The position numbers and the translations under genes were made by a program. Below the pieces are notes generated by a model. That model worked only from the letters and a program-made list of their open reading frames with translations, ran no database searches and was not told the DNA's origin. DNA of 48,429 nt from Lentimicrobiaceae bacterium. GTDB taxonomy: Bacteria > Bacteroidota > Bacteroidia > Bacteroidales > UBA4417. Below, piece by piece: positions 1 to 7,800 of the stretch; position 1 is the stretch's first letter, and every line of letters starts with the position of its first letter. The stretch spans positions 1 to 48,429 of the forward strand of contig JAQVEX010000012.1 in assembly GCA_028697555.1 (NCBI GenBank), written 5' to 3'.

Positions 1-2
1 AT

Positions 3-134
3 ATTGTAATTAACAACGGTTCGGAATTTATTGTAGCTATTGCCGGTGAAATGATGCGTATGCCCGGACTACCAAAGGAACCGCAAGCTAAAAACATTAA
101 AATTGTTGATGGAAATATTGAAGGATTGAGCTAA
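3..134 (+). CDS. fhs: Formate-tetrahydrofolate ligase, C-terminal fragment
   Basis: Only the last 43 codons are in the window; the rest lies off the left edge. The reading frame starting at base 3 is open to a TAA at 132-134. It contains the segment [13 protein letters not shown], which matches the strongly conserved C-terminus of formate-tetrahydrofolate ligase (the family shows a TG-[ED]-IMTMPGLPK-P pattern), followed by a short tail ending in EGLS. The enzyme makes 10-formyl-THF from formate, THF and ATP in cytoplasmic one-carbon metabolism. A rho-independent terminator about 210 nt downstream probably ends this transcript. Identity rests on this short but very characteristic motif. Confidence 0.85.
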   Translation: MVINNGSEFIVAIAGEMMRMPGLPKEPQAKNIKIVDGNIEGLS

Positions 135-173
135 GTGGTTTTTATTCTAAACATTTATTATACTATTACTGTC

Positions 174-208
174 TGATTGGTGATTGGTGAATTGTGATGG
201 GTGATGGG
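174..208 (+). repeat. Heptamer array, TGATNGG family
   Basis: Five back-to-back 7-bp units: TGATTGG twice, TGAATTG, TGATGGG twice, followed by a partial unit. It starts 40 nt after the fhs stop codon. The TGA-containing strand is the fhs coding strand. Confidence 0.85.
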
Positions 209-291
209 TGAGTTTTGAGTTAATATTTGATAATTCTAATTTCTGACTTTGGTTGCTGAGCTCGCCGAAGCACTAATTTCTAACTTTACCT

Positions 292-312
292 ACCAACAGC
301 CAAAAGCCAAAT
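292..312 (-). repeat. Short heptamer stretch, TNTTRGC family
   Basis: The plus strand reads as two and a half units related to CAACAGC and CAAAAGC. On the minus strand this is the TTTTGGC / TGTTGGC form seen in longer arrays at 12082, 31255 and 35970. It lies 3' of the minus-strand candidate RNA at 406-474 and just before the fhs terminator. Confidence 0.5.
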
Positions 313-346
313 ATATATTTATCTGACAACAATATCATAAAACAAG

Positions 347-375
347 CCCGACACTGAGAAGAGTCGGGTTTTTTT
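347..375 (+). terminator. Rho-independent terminator after fhs
   Basis: Stem CCCGAC (347-352) pairs with GTCGGG (363-368) across a 10-nt loop, followed by seven T residues (369-375). It is correctly oriented to end the fhs transcript. Confidence 0.8.
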
Positions 376-405
376 ATTTATTGTGAGATTTAGGAATAAT
401 GAAAT

Positions 406-474
406 AAAAAAACTCTTATGTGGGGTAGCTTTGTTTCAAGCAGAGCCGATACACTCCATAACCCACATAAGAGC
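406..474 (-). ncRNA. Candidate structured small RNA with its own promoter
   Basis: No gene is recognised here, but the minus strand carries every sign of a short RNA gene. A promoter at 480-510 would start transcription near 474. The predicted RNA opens at once into a perfect 12-bp stem (473-462 with 424-413) and ends in seven U residues (412-406), as an intrinsic terminator would. Inside the closing stem, two small hairpins abut: GGAG/CTCT (457-454 with 445-442, 8-nt loop) and GCTT/AAGC (441-438 with 431-428, loop GAAACA), giving a three-way junction. The plus-strand 72-codon reading frame over the same bases looks random. I do not recognise a named RNA family, and function is unknown. Confidence 0.55.
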
Positions 475-479
475 TTATG

Positions 480-510
480 CAAAAATAATAAATATTTATA
501 AACAAGCAAA
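480..510 (-). promoter_or_regulatory. Bacteroidetes-type promoter for the candidate small RNA
   Basis: On the minus strand, TTTG (510-507) is followed after exactly 19 nt by TATTTTTG (487-480). This fits the TTTG-N19-TAnnTTTG promoter of Bacteroidetes primary sigma factor. Expected start of transcription is about 474, the first base before the 12-bp stem. Confidence 0.65.
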
Positions 511-557
511 TAAAAAGAAACGAATTTGTCGTACAAACTTAGGACAAGTTAGGAAAC

Positions 558-590
558 AAAAAAACTGCCTTTTCAGCAGTTTTTTTTGTT
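558..590 (-). terminator. Bidirectional rho-independent terminator after tRNA-Arg
   Basis: Stem AAAACTGC (561-568) pairs with GCAGTTTT (576-583) over a 7-nt loop, with A runs on the left and T runs on the right, so it can work on either strand. On the minus strand it lies 28 nt after the tRNA-Arg 3' end and is the natural end of that transcript. Confidence 0.75.
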
Positions 591-617
591 TAAAATTATA
601 AAGTCATGAAAAAGTAG

Positions 618-691
618 CGATCTCGATAGGATTCGAACCTATGACCCACAGCTTAGAAGGCTGTTGCTCTATCCAGCTGAGCTACGAGACC
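618..691 (-). tRNA. tRNA-Arg (anticodon UCU)
   Basis: The minus strand folds as a complete 74-nt cloverleaf. The acceptor stem is GGTCTCG (691-685) with CGAGATC, containing one G-U pair. The anticodon stem ACAGC/GCTGT encloses loop CTTCTAA, giving anticodon TCT. The T arm is ATAGG-TTCGAAT-CCTAT. No CCA is encoded. It reads AGA codons, which are favoured in an A+T-rich genome. Confidence 0.95.
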
Positions 692-705
692 TTGTAAATT
701 TTTTG

Positions 706-736
706 CAAATATAATATTATTTTAAAATATGTCAAC
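706..736 (-). promoter_or_regulatory. Promoter of tRNA-Arg
   Basis: TATATTTG on the minus strand (713-706) fits TAnnTTTG. GTTG (736-733) lies 19 nt upstream. The upstream half overlaps the last codons of the DUF4340 gene, so the tRNA has its own start independent of the gldFG unit. Confidence 0.6.
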
Positions 737-1810
737 AAATTCTAGTTTTTCTTTCCAATTTTTATCAAACCAATCTATTGGTAGAATGATGTTTCCGAAA
801 GCATAATACTGAATTACGTAAACGTCTTTTGTTGTGCTGAGTGTGGCATGCATCCTGTCGGGGTCGAATTCTAAGTCGCTACCGTCGTCAATATTTATTG
901 CTCCGGGAGCAGCTTTTCTTTTCCATGCTTTAAGTTCAATGGCTTTATTATTAAAATCGACTATTTCTAAGCTAAAGTATGGCTTTTGACTGTTTAAAGA
1001 ATCCACCATTGCTTGCGAAAAATCGTTTCTTACAGCTTCACAATTAAGGTCTTTAAAATTGTTGAAATACTGAATAGCTTTTAGCGTATCGAAATCGTGT
1101 ATTTGCTTTTTGTGCGGATGCGTAAATAATGATATGGATTTATTGTCATTATTCACAAGTATAAACGATTCGGTAGGGGAGTCGGGATAAACAAGAGATA
1201 TTTGTTTAATATCATTTAGTTTCATGTTCAACAAATTACGGTTACGCCAATTCATAATATTGGTCGTGTATCGGGTACTAATAAATCCCCTTAAACCCGG
1301 AATGCTGACCACGTATGGTTGTTTGCTACCTTCCATAATCAAAAACGAACCCATTTTGTCCATTGTTTCGCTGCCTACATAATATGTTCGGGTCAATTTT
1401 TCGCGTGGAAACAGTTTAATGCGATTAAACAAATTAATACGATACACCTTTTGATATATTTCGGTCTTCACTGAGTTGATAGACAAACTCTTTATGATAT
1501 TTTCTGTAGCAGCATTAGAAACCGGATATTTAACATCTAAAGTTGCAAATGTTTCCAAAAGCAAATCTACAACTTCCTTATTTGCCGGAAAAGTATCATT
1601 TATAATCCATTTGCCGTCATCTTGTCGTGTACATTTAATATAACGATCGACTCTATCGGCAAGAAAGAATTTTGTAACGGAAGCAGTATCTTCTACTACG
1701 AAGTTGTTTTCTTTGCTTCTAAATTCTCTATTGCTCTGATAATTGGCGACAATTAATATTATTATCGCTAGCAATGCTAATATCAAAAGTGGTATTCTAA
1801 ATTTTTTCAT
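722..1810 (-). CDS. DUF4340-type membrane-anchored protein
   Basis: A 362-residue protein with an N-terminal membrane anchor (about residues 7-24, hydrophobic Leu/Ile/Ala run) and a large soluble domain expected in the periplasm. The segment DDGKWIINDTFPANKEVVDLLLETFATL resembles the repeated small domain of DUF4340 proteins, in which a pattern of 'W-I-----A-------L---L--L' recurs. It is the last gene of a minus-strand set after gldF and gldG, and DUF4340 genes commonly follow GldG-like genes, which suggests a part in the same exporter. Residue-level function is unknown. The 162-bp spacer to gldG holds two repeat arrays, so co-transcription is less certain than for gldF-gldG. Confidence 0.75.
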   Translation of the reverse strand: MKKFRIPLLILALLAIIILIVANYQSNREFRSKENNFVVEDTASVTKFFLADRVDRYIKCTRQDDGKWIINDTFPANKEVVDLLLETFATLDVKYPVSNAATENIIKSLSINSVKTEIYQKVYRINLFNRIKLFPREKLTRTYYVGSETMDKMGSFLIMEGSKQPYVVSIPGLRGFISTRYTTNIMNWRNRNLLNMKLNDIKQISLVYPDSPTESFILVNNDNKSISLFTHPHKKQIHDFDTLKAIQYFNNFKDLNCEAVRNDFSQAMVDSLNSQKPYFSLEIVDFNNKAIELKAWKRKAAPGAINIDDGSDLEFDPDRMHATLSTTKDVYVIQYYAFGNIILPIDWFDKNWKEKLEFVDIF

Positions 1811-1840
1811 ATAATTGTGTGTTTTTGTTTAATTGTGTTC

Positions 1841-1865
1841 GGTGGTGGGTGGTGGGTGGTGGGTG
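1841..1865 (+). repeat. G-rich heptamer array (TGGTGGG)
   Basis: Three tandem TGGTGGG units with flanking partial units, in the spacer between gldG and the DUF4340 gene. It is a variant of the TGATNGG family, and in inverse orientation to the array at 1884-1932. Four or more short G runs lie on the plus strand. Confidence 0.8.
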
Positions 1866-1883
1866 ATTAGAGTTTTGCCTCTC

Positions 1884-1932
1884 ACTCATCACTCATCACT
1901 CATCACTCATCACTCATCACTCATCACTCATC
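1884..1932 (-). repeat. Perfect heptamer array, seven copies of ACTCATC
   Basis: Seven exact tandem copies of the 7-mer ACTCATC on the plus strand (GATGAGT on the minus strand), ending 40 nt past the gldG stop. It is the most homogeneous array in the window, so it is either recently expanded or kept uniform. Exact copies make it a likely site of slipped-strand length change. Confidence 0.95.
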
Positions 1933-1972
1933 ACCATTTATTACATAATTTAACATATTAGTCTAATATCTA

Positions 1973-3712
1973 TTAATAAGAGTATTTTTTCTTTCTTGCA
2001 AAATACTGAACAATAGCGGCAAGTATAACAATAGCAACAGGTATAACCAAATTAATAATTTGCCATTTCAGTTTGTTTTCCGTTTTTTGTGTATCTAAAA
2101 GTCGCAGTTCAATTTTGCGTGAGCGAAGTTCAAACAAACGACTATCGTCGCATAGGTAGTCAATGCAGTTTAGGATAAAGTCACTGTTTCCGAATTTGGT
2201 TTGAGTGTATTTATCAAACCCTAAGGGCAGTGCAACAGGACTTCCGGATGTGAATTGAACCTGATTTTTAATAATATCGCCGTCGGCAACAAAAATCATG
2301 GCTGTATTTTCACTTTCAGGTAAAAACTTAATAGAAGGAGCCGTTGCTATTTCCTGCGGTATTCTGTTCCTGAACAGTGATGTGAATTTTCCTTCAACCA
2401 ACACCGAAACCGGCAAATTGCTCTGATTATATTGTTTTACGTCGGGTTGCTCGTACAGGTAGCTGAGCTTAACCATAACAGGAGCATTGTATGCTTTGCT
2501 ATATTGCGAAGTGCTTAGCAGTATGGTTTTCTTCAAATCGGGAACTTCAATAGTATCAATACTGCTTATAAATTCGGTTCTGATTAAATTTACATTTCTA
2601 ACAATTGGATGTTCGGCGGTTGGAACCAAAACAGGCATAAACACCCATGGTATCATTCTTTGTGTTCCGCTATTGTCAACAACGACAGGAATTGGAAGCG
2701 CATTTAGGTCGGTAACCAAGTTATGATTTATTCTAACGCCGTAGTTAAAAAGCATATCGTCGATGTTAAGGTCGTTGCTCATACCGACGGTCTGACTTTT
2801 GCTTTGCAGGCTGTCCATGCTTGCTCTTACGCCATCAATAAGCCACAACACTTTTCCGCCGTTCATAATGTATTGGTCTATAATGAATTTATCTTTTTCA
2901 TCGCGACTGAACATTTCGGTAGGCTTGGCAATAATAATAGCATCGTAATTGTTCTTTACAAAATAATTAGTCGAGTCTTCATCAACGGGATGCCTTTTCG
3001 TCAGAGATGAAAACTTGCCGTCAATTTCAACTTTTTCAACAACGTAAAACTCCGACAAGTCGGCAATTGCACCTTGTCTGTATAGCAGTGGAAGTTCGCC
3101 ATGTCCTTCAACAAAAGCTATTTTTTTCTTAGATTTACCAATGAGTTTACGCAAACTGTTAGCAAGATTATATTCAAGAGCTTCAACGGCACTGTTTAAA
3201 GCTAGTTCTGGGTTTTTACCACTCTGATTTTCAATAAGTTGAATTGCAACTTTTTTATCTTTATAATTTGCCACACCACCCGGGAAAATCAATTTTCTGG
3301 AATATCCGTCTTTGTCTTTTACCTGCAATTCTGTAGGATTAACACCTTCGCTGATAATCTGCTTAAAAAAATCTTCTCGCTGTTTTTGATTACTTATTTT
3401 GGACGGATCGGTAAACTCAAACTGTATTTTATTAGAGTATGCTCTAAACTGATTTAGCATCTCTCTTGTTTCTTTTTGCAATCTGATAAACCCTGGGGGA
3501 AAATCGCCGTCTAAGTAAATTTTAAAATATACAATGTCGTCTAAATCCTTAAGGATTTTTTTTGTAGCAGGAGCTAAGGTGTATCTCTTTTCTGAAGTTA
3601 TATCTATTCTGAAATGAATAAAACTCGACAGAATATTTATTACAATAATAAACAGAATACCAATCAGTAGCTTAGTAATTACATTTTTCTTTATATTTTT
3701 TTTATCTTTCAT
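1973..3712 (-). CDS. gldG: GldG, gliding-type ABC transporter substrate-binding component
   Basis: A 579-residue protein matching the GldG family in length and layout. There is an N-terminal transmembrane segment (about residues 12-32), then the sequence RIDITSEKRYTLAPATKKIL, typical of the GldG / ABC_transp_aux start. A long extracytoplasmic domain follows, and a second transmembrane segment lies near the C-terminus (about 552-570) before a basic tail ending KKKYSY. GldG works with permease GldF and ATPase GldA in an ABC transporter required for gliding in flavobacteria; in non-gliding Bacteroidales its cargo is not known. It starts 18 nt after the gldF stop, so the two are surely one transcript. 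gldA is not in the window. Confidence 0.9.
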   Translation of the reverse strand: MKDKKNIKKNVITKLLIGILFIIVINILSSFIHFRIDITSEKRYTLAPATKKILKDLDDIVYFKIYLDGDFPPGFIRLQKETREMLNQFRAYSNKIQFEFTDPSKISNQKQREDFFKQIISEGVNPTELQVKDKDGYSRKLIFPGGVANYKDKKVAIQLIENQSGKNPELALNSAVEALEYNLANSLRKLIGKSKKKIAFVEGHGELPLLYRQGAIADLSEFYVVEKVEIDGKFSSLTKRHPVDEDSTNYFVKNNYDAIIIAKPTEMFSRDEKDKFIIDQYIMNGGKVLWLIDGVRASMDSLQSKSQTVGMSNDLNIDDMLFNYGVRINHNLVTDLNALPIPVVVDNSGTQRMIPWVFMPVLVPTAEHPIVRNVNLIRTEFISSIDTIEVPDLKKTILLSTSQYSKAYNAPVMVKLSYLYEQPDVKQYNQSNLPVSVLVEGKFTSLFRNRIPQEIATAPSIKFLPESENTAMIFVADGDIIKNQVQFTSGSPVALPLGFDKYTQTKFGNSDFILNCIDYLCDDSRLFELRSRKIELRLLDTQKTENKLKWQIINLVIPVAIVILAAIVQYFARKKKYSY

Positions 3713-3730
3713 TCCAATAAATTATTAAGG

Positions 3731-4462
3731 TTACCACTTGCGTTTTTCAATGTTAAAACGCGTAATTAGTAAGAAAAATGCAATTAACGACAGGAAGTAA
3801 ATTACATCTCTCGTGTCGATAACGCCTTTGCTCATATTGATATAGTGCGTATTTATGCCTAATTGTTCGATGAAGTAAGCCACTTTATTGAAAATATTAA
3901 TACCGGCAACAAAGTCGGAACCAATGTACATTACTATAGAAAGAAGGAAGGCAATAATAAAAGCAACTACCTGATTGGACGATATTCCGGAAGAAAAAAC
4001 ACCTATTGCTGCAAAAGAGCTGGCAAGAAAAAACAAACCTATAAAAGCACCCCAAGTTCCGCCTGTATCGATGTTTCCAACAGGATTTCCGAGCATATAA
4101 ATGGAAATATAATATATGAGTGTTGGCGCTATCGAAAGTAATATCAGCAGTACCGAAGCCAAATACTTAGCCATAATTATACCCATTTCCGAAATTGGTT
4201 TGGTTAGCAACAATTCAATGGTGCCACTTTTGTTTTCTTCGGAAAAGGTACGCATGGTAATGGCTGGAACTAAAAACAGAAACAGCCATGGTGCCAACAT
4301 AAAATAGTTGTCTAAGCTGGCGTATCCGTAGTTGAGTAGGTTAAACGCCGATGGCAAGACCCATAACAACAAGCCGTTAAGTATTAGGTAAACAATAATT
4401 ACCAAATAACCGGTAACCGAACTTAAAAAGCCTTTAACTTCCTTTATTAAAAGTGAAAGCAT
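3731..4462 (-). CDS. gldF: GldF, gliding-type ABC transporter permease
   Basis: An ABC-2 type permease of 243 residues with six hydrophobic segments. The stretch FLVPAITMRTFSEENKSGT followed by IELLLTKP is the hallmark of this permease group (MR-F-EE---GT-ELLL-[TS]-P). I chose the ATG at 4460-4462, giving MLSLLIKEVKGF, over an upstream ATG at 4555. The upstream codons encode a hydrophilic, non-conserved stretch, and a promoter box at 4500-4507 lies inside it. The resulting length matches GldF proteins. It heads the gldF-gldG-DUF4340 set and is divergent from the aminotransferase gene. Confidence 0.9.
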   Translation of the reverse strand: MLSLLIKEVKGFLSSVTGYLVIIVYLILNGLLLWVLPSAFNLLNYGYASLDNYFMLAPWLFLFLVPAITMRTFSEENKSGTIELLLTKPISEMGIIMAKYLASVLLILLSIAPTLIYYISIYMLGNPVGNIDTGGTWGAFIGLFFLASSFAAIGVFSSGISSNQVVAFIIAFLLSIVMYIGSDFVAGINIFNKVAYFIEQLGINTHYINMSKGVIDTRDVIYFLSLIAFFLLITRFNIEKRKW

Positions 4463-4499
4463 GAATATAAATTTGTTTGTTAATTGTTTTAAAGTTTTG

Positions 4500-4507
4500 C
4501 AAATGTA
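4500..4507 (-). promoter_or_regulatory. -7 box upstream of gldF
   Basis: TACATTTG on the minus strand fits TAnnTTTG and would start transcription about 30 nt before the chosen gldF ATG. I see no TTTG at the usual distance upstream. Confidence 0.45.
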
Positions 4508-4712
4508 ATGTTTTAATGATAATTGCAGTTTATTATATTTGTTAAAATACATCAAAGCTATGTAAAAAAACGCTATACATAAGTAAATATAAGGGCTTTA
4601 CATATGACCAATTAAAACAAATTTGTCCTACAACTTTATCGTAAATAATTGAAGTTAAATTACAAAGACAACAATTTTATTGTAAAAAGATAGACGGTAT
4701 CAATAAAATAAT

Positions 4713-4756
4713 TACTTTTGCCTTTTGCAAACTCCTAATTTTGTTAGGATTTTTTA
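4713..4756 (+). promoter_or_regulatory. -7 box and leader hairpin of the aminotransferase unit
   Basis: The 326-bp divergent spacer (4463-4788) has no gene. TACTTTTG (4713-4720) fits the -7 box for the plus-strand unit. About 12 nt further on, a hairpin TCCTAA/TTAGGA (4733-4738 with 4744-4749, loop TTTTG) is followed by six or seven T residues (4750-4756), resembling a weak intrinsic terminator inside the 5' leader, 32 nt before the start codon. It may be an attenuator or only a 5' stabilising hairpin. No heptamer repeat occurs in this spacer. Confidence 0.4.
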
Positions 4757-4788
4757 TTTTGTTGAATCAATAATTAAATATTAAAAAG

Positions 4789-5994
4789 ATGAGCAATATT
4801 TTATCAAACAGAATTAATTCCTTAGCTGAGTCGGAAACCTTAGCTATGAGTCAACGTAGCCGTGAATTACAAGCGCAAGGTATTGATGTTATTAATTTAA
4901 GTATAGGCGAGCCCGATTTTGACACCCCCGAATATATAAAAGGTGCAGCCAAAGAAGCCATAGACAATAATTTTACTCATTATACTCCTGTTCCGGGGTA
5001 CATGGATTTACGTCAGGCTGTAGTTACTAAACTTAAACGCGATAATAATTTAGATTATAAAGCATCAAACATAGTTGTATCGACGGGTGCAAAACAATCG
5101 TTAGCCAATGCAATTTTATGTTTGATAAATCCAGGCGACGAAGTTATTATACCTGCTCCTTATTGGGTATCTTACAAAGAATTGGTAAAATTAGCCGAAG
5201 GTGTTGTTGTTAACATTTCAGCCGATATCAACTCCGATTACAAAATTACACCGCAACAGCTTGAAGCAGCCATTACCGATAAAACCAAAATGTTTATTTT
5301 CAGTAGTCCTTGTAATCCTTCGGGTAGCGTGTATTCACACGCAGAATTGGAAGCACTTTGCAAGGTTTTTGAAAAGCATGAAAACATCTTTATTATTTCC
5401 GACGAAATTTACGAATATATCAATTACGTCGGCAAACACGAAAGTTTGGCATCTTTTAATACAATAAAAGATAGAGTAATACTGATAAATGGAGTCTCAA
5501 AAGGTTATGCAATGACGGGTTGGCGTATTGGATATATGGCTGCAACCAACGAAATTGCGGCTGCTTGCACCAAGTTGCAAGGACAAATTACTTCGGGAAC
5601 TTCTTCCATTTCTCAAAAAGCAGCTATATCAGCTCTTAGTATTGGCGATGCTCCTGGTTCGGATGTTGCTAAAATGAGAGATGCTTTCAGAAAAAGACGC
5701 GATATGTTTGTTAAATTGCTTAACGAAATTGAAGGCATTAAAACTCCAATGCCTGACGGAGCATTCTACGTATTTTCGGATATTTCAGGTATTCTTGGCA
5801 AAAAATATAATGGCAAGACAATAAGCAACGACACCGAATTTTGCGACTTTTTATTAGATGTTGCTCATATTGCTAGTGTCCCGGGAGCTGCATTTGGTGC
5901 ACCAAATTGTTTCAGAATGTCGTATGCAACTACCGAAGAAAATCTTATTGAAGCTGTAAATAGATTGAAAAAAGCGCTTGATATGCTTCAGTAA
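4789..5994 (+). CDS. Class I PLP aminotransferase (aspartate aminotransferase-like)
   Basis: A 401-residue fold-type I aminotransferase. Visible motifs are SIGEPDFDTP (38-47), YTPVPGYMDLR (65-75), CNPSG (175-179), DEIYEY (205-210) and SKGYAMTGWRIGY (237-249), in which K238 should carry the PLP Schiff base, D205 and Y208 contact the cofactor, and R246 belongs to the conserved TGWR-GY block. Length and motifs fit the bacterial subgroup Ib aspartate/prephenate aminotransferases; the exact amino donor cannot be fixed from sequence alone. It leads a plus-strand set with rfaE1 (26 nt away), ubiE and porT. Confidence 0.9.
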   Translation: MSNILSNRINSLAESETLAMSQRSRELQAQGIDVINLSIGEPDFDTPEYIKGAAKEAIDNNFTHYTPVPGYMDLRQAVVTKLKRDNNLDYKASNIVVSTGAKQSLANAILCLINPGDEVIIPAPYWVSYKELVKLAEGVVVNISADINSDYKITPQQLEAAITDKTKMFIFSSPCNPSGSVYSHAELEALCKVFEKHENIFIISDEIYEYINYVGKHESLASFNTIKDRVILINGVSKGYAMTGWRIGYMAATNEIAAACTKLQGQITSGTSSISQKAAISALSIGDAPGSDVAKMRDAFRKRRDMFVKLLNEIEGIKTPMPDGAFYVFSDISGILGKKYNGKTISNDTEFCDFLLDVAHIASVPGAAFGAPNCFRMSYATTEENLIEAVNRLKKALDMLQ

Positions 5995-6020
5995 ACTTGT
6001 TTCATCATACAAAAATAATT

Positions 6021-7040
6021 ATGGATAATCTTATCGTTCAGGTAGAAACATTTTTTAAAGAAGTAAAAGACCAAAAAGTTGTTATTGTCGGCGATGTCAT
6101 GCTCGATACGTATCTGAATGGAACGGTAGATAGGATTTCGCCAGAAGCACCTGTTCCGGTGGTTAACCTAAAAGGACGAAAAAACATGCTTGGCGGTGCT
6201 GCCAATGTTGCTTTGAATATTAAAAAATTAGAAGCCGAACCTATTGTTTTTTCAGTTATTGGTACGGATAAAAGTGCCGATACTATTGTGAAATTGTTTG
6301 AAGAGAATAATATTTCTACTCAGGGGTTAATAAAAAACAGCAATTCGGTTACTACTACCAAGTTTCGCATAGTTAGTAATAAGGTTCAACTACTGCGAGT
6401 TGATGAAGAAAAAACAGACGATATTCCAAAAGAGGTTGAAAACCAACTTATCAGCAATATACAAAACTATTTTGCAAACAATTCACCAAAGGCTATTTTG
6501 CTTCAAGATTACAACAAAGGCGTGTTGACTGCCAATGTAATTAAAAGTATTGGCGAAATAGCTGCAAAATATAATGTTCCAGTGGCAGTTGACCCAAAGA
6601 AAAACAATTTTTTAGGTTTCAAAAATGTAACCTTGTTTAAACCTAATTTGAAAGAAATTTCGGAAGGTTTATCCGTAAAAATCAATCCTGATAATATTGA
6701 TTCGTTGGCGAGTGCTGCAATGATAATACATGACAAACTAAACGTTAAAAATGTTTTGATAACTCTTTCAGAAAAAGGTTCTTTTGTCAGCACCTTTGCC
6801 GAAAACAAGCAAACTTGCAGCTTGCACCCAACGATAGCACGCAGCATTTCTGATGTTTCGGGAGCAGGCGATACCGTTATTAGTGTCGCAACTCTCGGTC
6901 TGATTGCATCTATCGACTTCAAGCACATTGCAGTTATTTCAAATATTGCAGGCGGTTTGGTGTGTCAAAAGCCTGGAGTTGTGCCTATAAGCAAAAAAGA
7001 ACTTATTGACGAATTGCACAAAAACAATAAAATTGTTTAA
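6021..7040 (+). CDS. rfaE1: D-glycero-beta-D-manno-heptose-7-phosphate kinase (RfaE1/HldA type)
   Basis: A PfkB-family sugar kinase of 339 residues from ATG 6021. The frame is open upstream to a TTG at 5997, but those eight codons are not conserved-looking and ATG is the better start. Motifs are VGDVMLDTYL, RISPEAPVPV (typical of the RfaE N-domain), LGGAANVALN, and near the C-terminus DVSGAGDTVISVATL with the catalytic Asp of the GAGD loop. It phosphorylates heptose 7-phosphate at C1 during synthesis of ADP-heptose for lipopolysaccharide inner core. The nucleotidyltransferase half found in fused HldE proteins is absent, so a separate enzyme must supply it. Its stop overlaps the ubiE start by one base. 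Confidence 0.88.
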   Translation: MDNLIVQVETFFKEVKDQKVVIVGDVMLDTYLNGTVDRISPEAPVPVVNLKGRKNMLGGAANVALNIKKLEAEPIVFSVIGTDKSADTIVKLFEENNISTQGLIKNSNSVTTTKFRIVSNKVQLLRVDEEKTDDIPKEVENQLISNIQNYFANNSPKAILLQDYNKGVLTANVIKSIGEIAAKYNVPVAVDPKKNNFLGFKNVTLFKPNLKEISEGLSVKINPDNIDSLASAAMIIHDKLNVKNVLITLSEKGSFVSTFAENKQTCSLHPTIARSISDVSGAGDTVISVATLGLIASIDFKHIAVISNIAGGLVCQKPGVVPISKKELIDELHKNNKIV

Positions 7041-7750
7041 TGTCAGTGCCAAGTAGCAATTATTCAGACAAATCTGTTGTTAAAGATATGTTTAACAACA
7101 TTGCCCCAAAGTACGATACCTTAAATCGCTTGCTATCGTTTGGAATTGATAAAATTTGGAGAAAAAAGCTGATAAAACAACTGATTTCAAACAATCCCGA
7201 AAAAGTCCTTGACGTAGCTACAGGAACAGGCGACTTAGCTTTTCATCTATTAAAAAAACACGAAACCGAAGTTGTAGCTGTTGACATTTCCACAAATATG
7301 ATGGAAATAGCAAGACAAAAAGCTAAAAAAAACAATGTAACCAATGTGTCTTTTATGGAAGCAAGTGCCGAAAATTTACCTTTTGATGACAATAGTTTCG
7401 ATGCAGTTATGGTAGCTTTTGGGATTAGAAATTTCGCCGATTTAAATAAAGGTCTTACCGAGATGCATAGAGTGCTAAAAATAAAAGGTAAGGTGTTTAT
7501 ATTAGAATTTTCGGAACCGAATAAATTACTGCTTAAAAACTTGTACAAATTTTATTCTAAACAAATTATACCTGTAATAGGGAAGTTAGTTTCTAAAAAT
7601 AAATATGCGTATAAGTATTTGCCCGAAACAATTGCTGAATTTCCAAAGAATGATAAAATGGTCGAAATAATTGTAAACAATGGATACAGTAACTGTATTT
7701 ATTACAAATATACAGGTGGTATTTGCAATTTATATGTAGCGGAAAAATAA
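7040..7750 (+). CDS. ubiE: Demethylmenaquinone methyltransferase
   Basis: A 236-residue class I SAM methyltransferase of the UbiE/MenG family. Motifs are MFNNIAPKYDTLNRLLSFGID near the N-terminus (family signature block; given here as two parts, MFNNIAPKYD and TLNRLLSFGID), the SAM loop VLDVATGTGDLAF, AENLPF and AFGIRNFADL, and ILEFSEP. It methylates demethylmenaquinone to menaquinone at the membrane, the respiratory quinone expected in Bacteroidota. The start codon ATG shares its A with the TAA stop of rfaE1, which indicates translational coupling. The ubiE-porT order is a common arrangement in the phylum as I recall it. Confidence 0.93.
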   Translation: MSVPSSNYSDKSVVKDMFNNIAPKYDTLNRLLSFGIDKIWRKKLIKQLISNNPEKVLDVATGTGDLAFHLLKKHETEVVAVDISTNMMEIARQKAKKNNVTNVSFMEASAENLPFDDNSFDAVMVAFGIRNFADLNKGLTEMHRVLKIKGKVFILEFSEPNKLLLKNLYKFYSKQIIPVIGKLVSKNKYAYKYLPETIAEFPKNDKMVEIIVNNGYSNCIYYKYTGGICNLYVAEK

Positions 7751-7800
7751 TAAATACAAAATTCTAACGTTAGTAACTTGTAAAAATTGAAAATCAATAA

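Noticed and set aside
383-601. 72-codon plus-strand reading frame
   Set aside because: It overlaps the candidate RNA and a tRNA terminator, has an unstructured Lys/Asn/Ile composition and no start-site signals; it is chance.
1884-1932. CRISPR-like array
   Set aside because: Seven-base units in direct tandem have no spacers and there are no cas genes.
4463-4555. Longer gldF start at 4555
   Set aside because: It adds 31 residues not typical of the family and would start upstream of the TACATTTG box at 4500-4507.
5997-6020. TTG start for rfaE1
   Set aside because: The ATG at 6021 gives the normal protein length and the extra residues do not look conserved.
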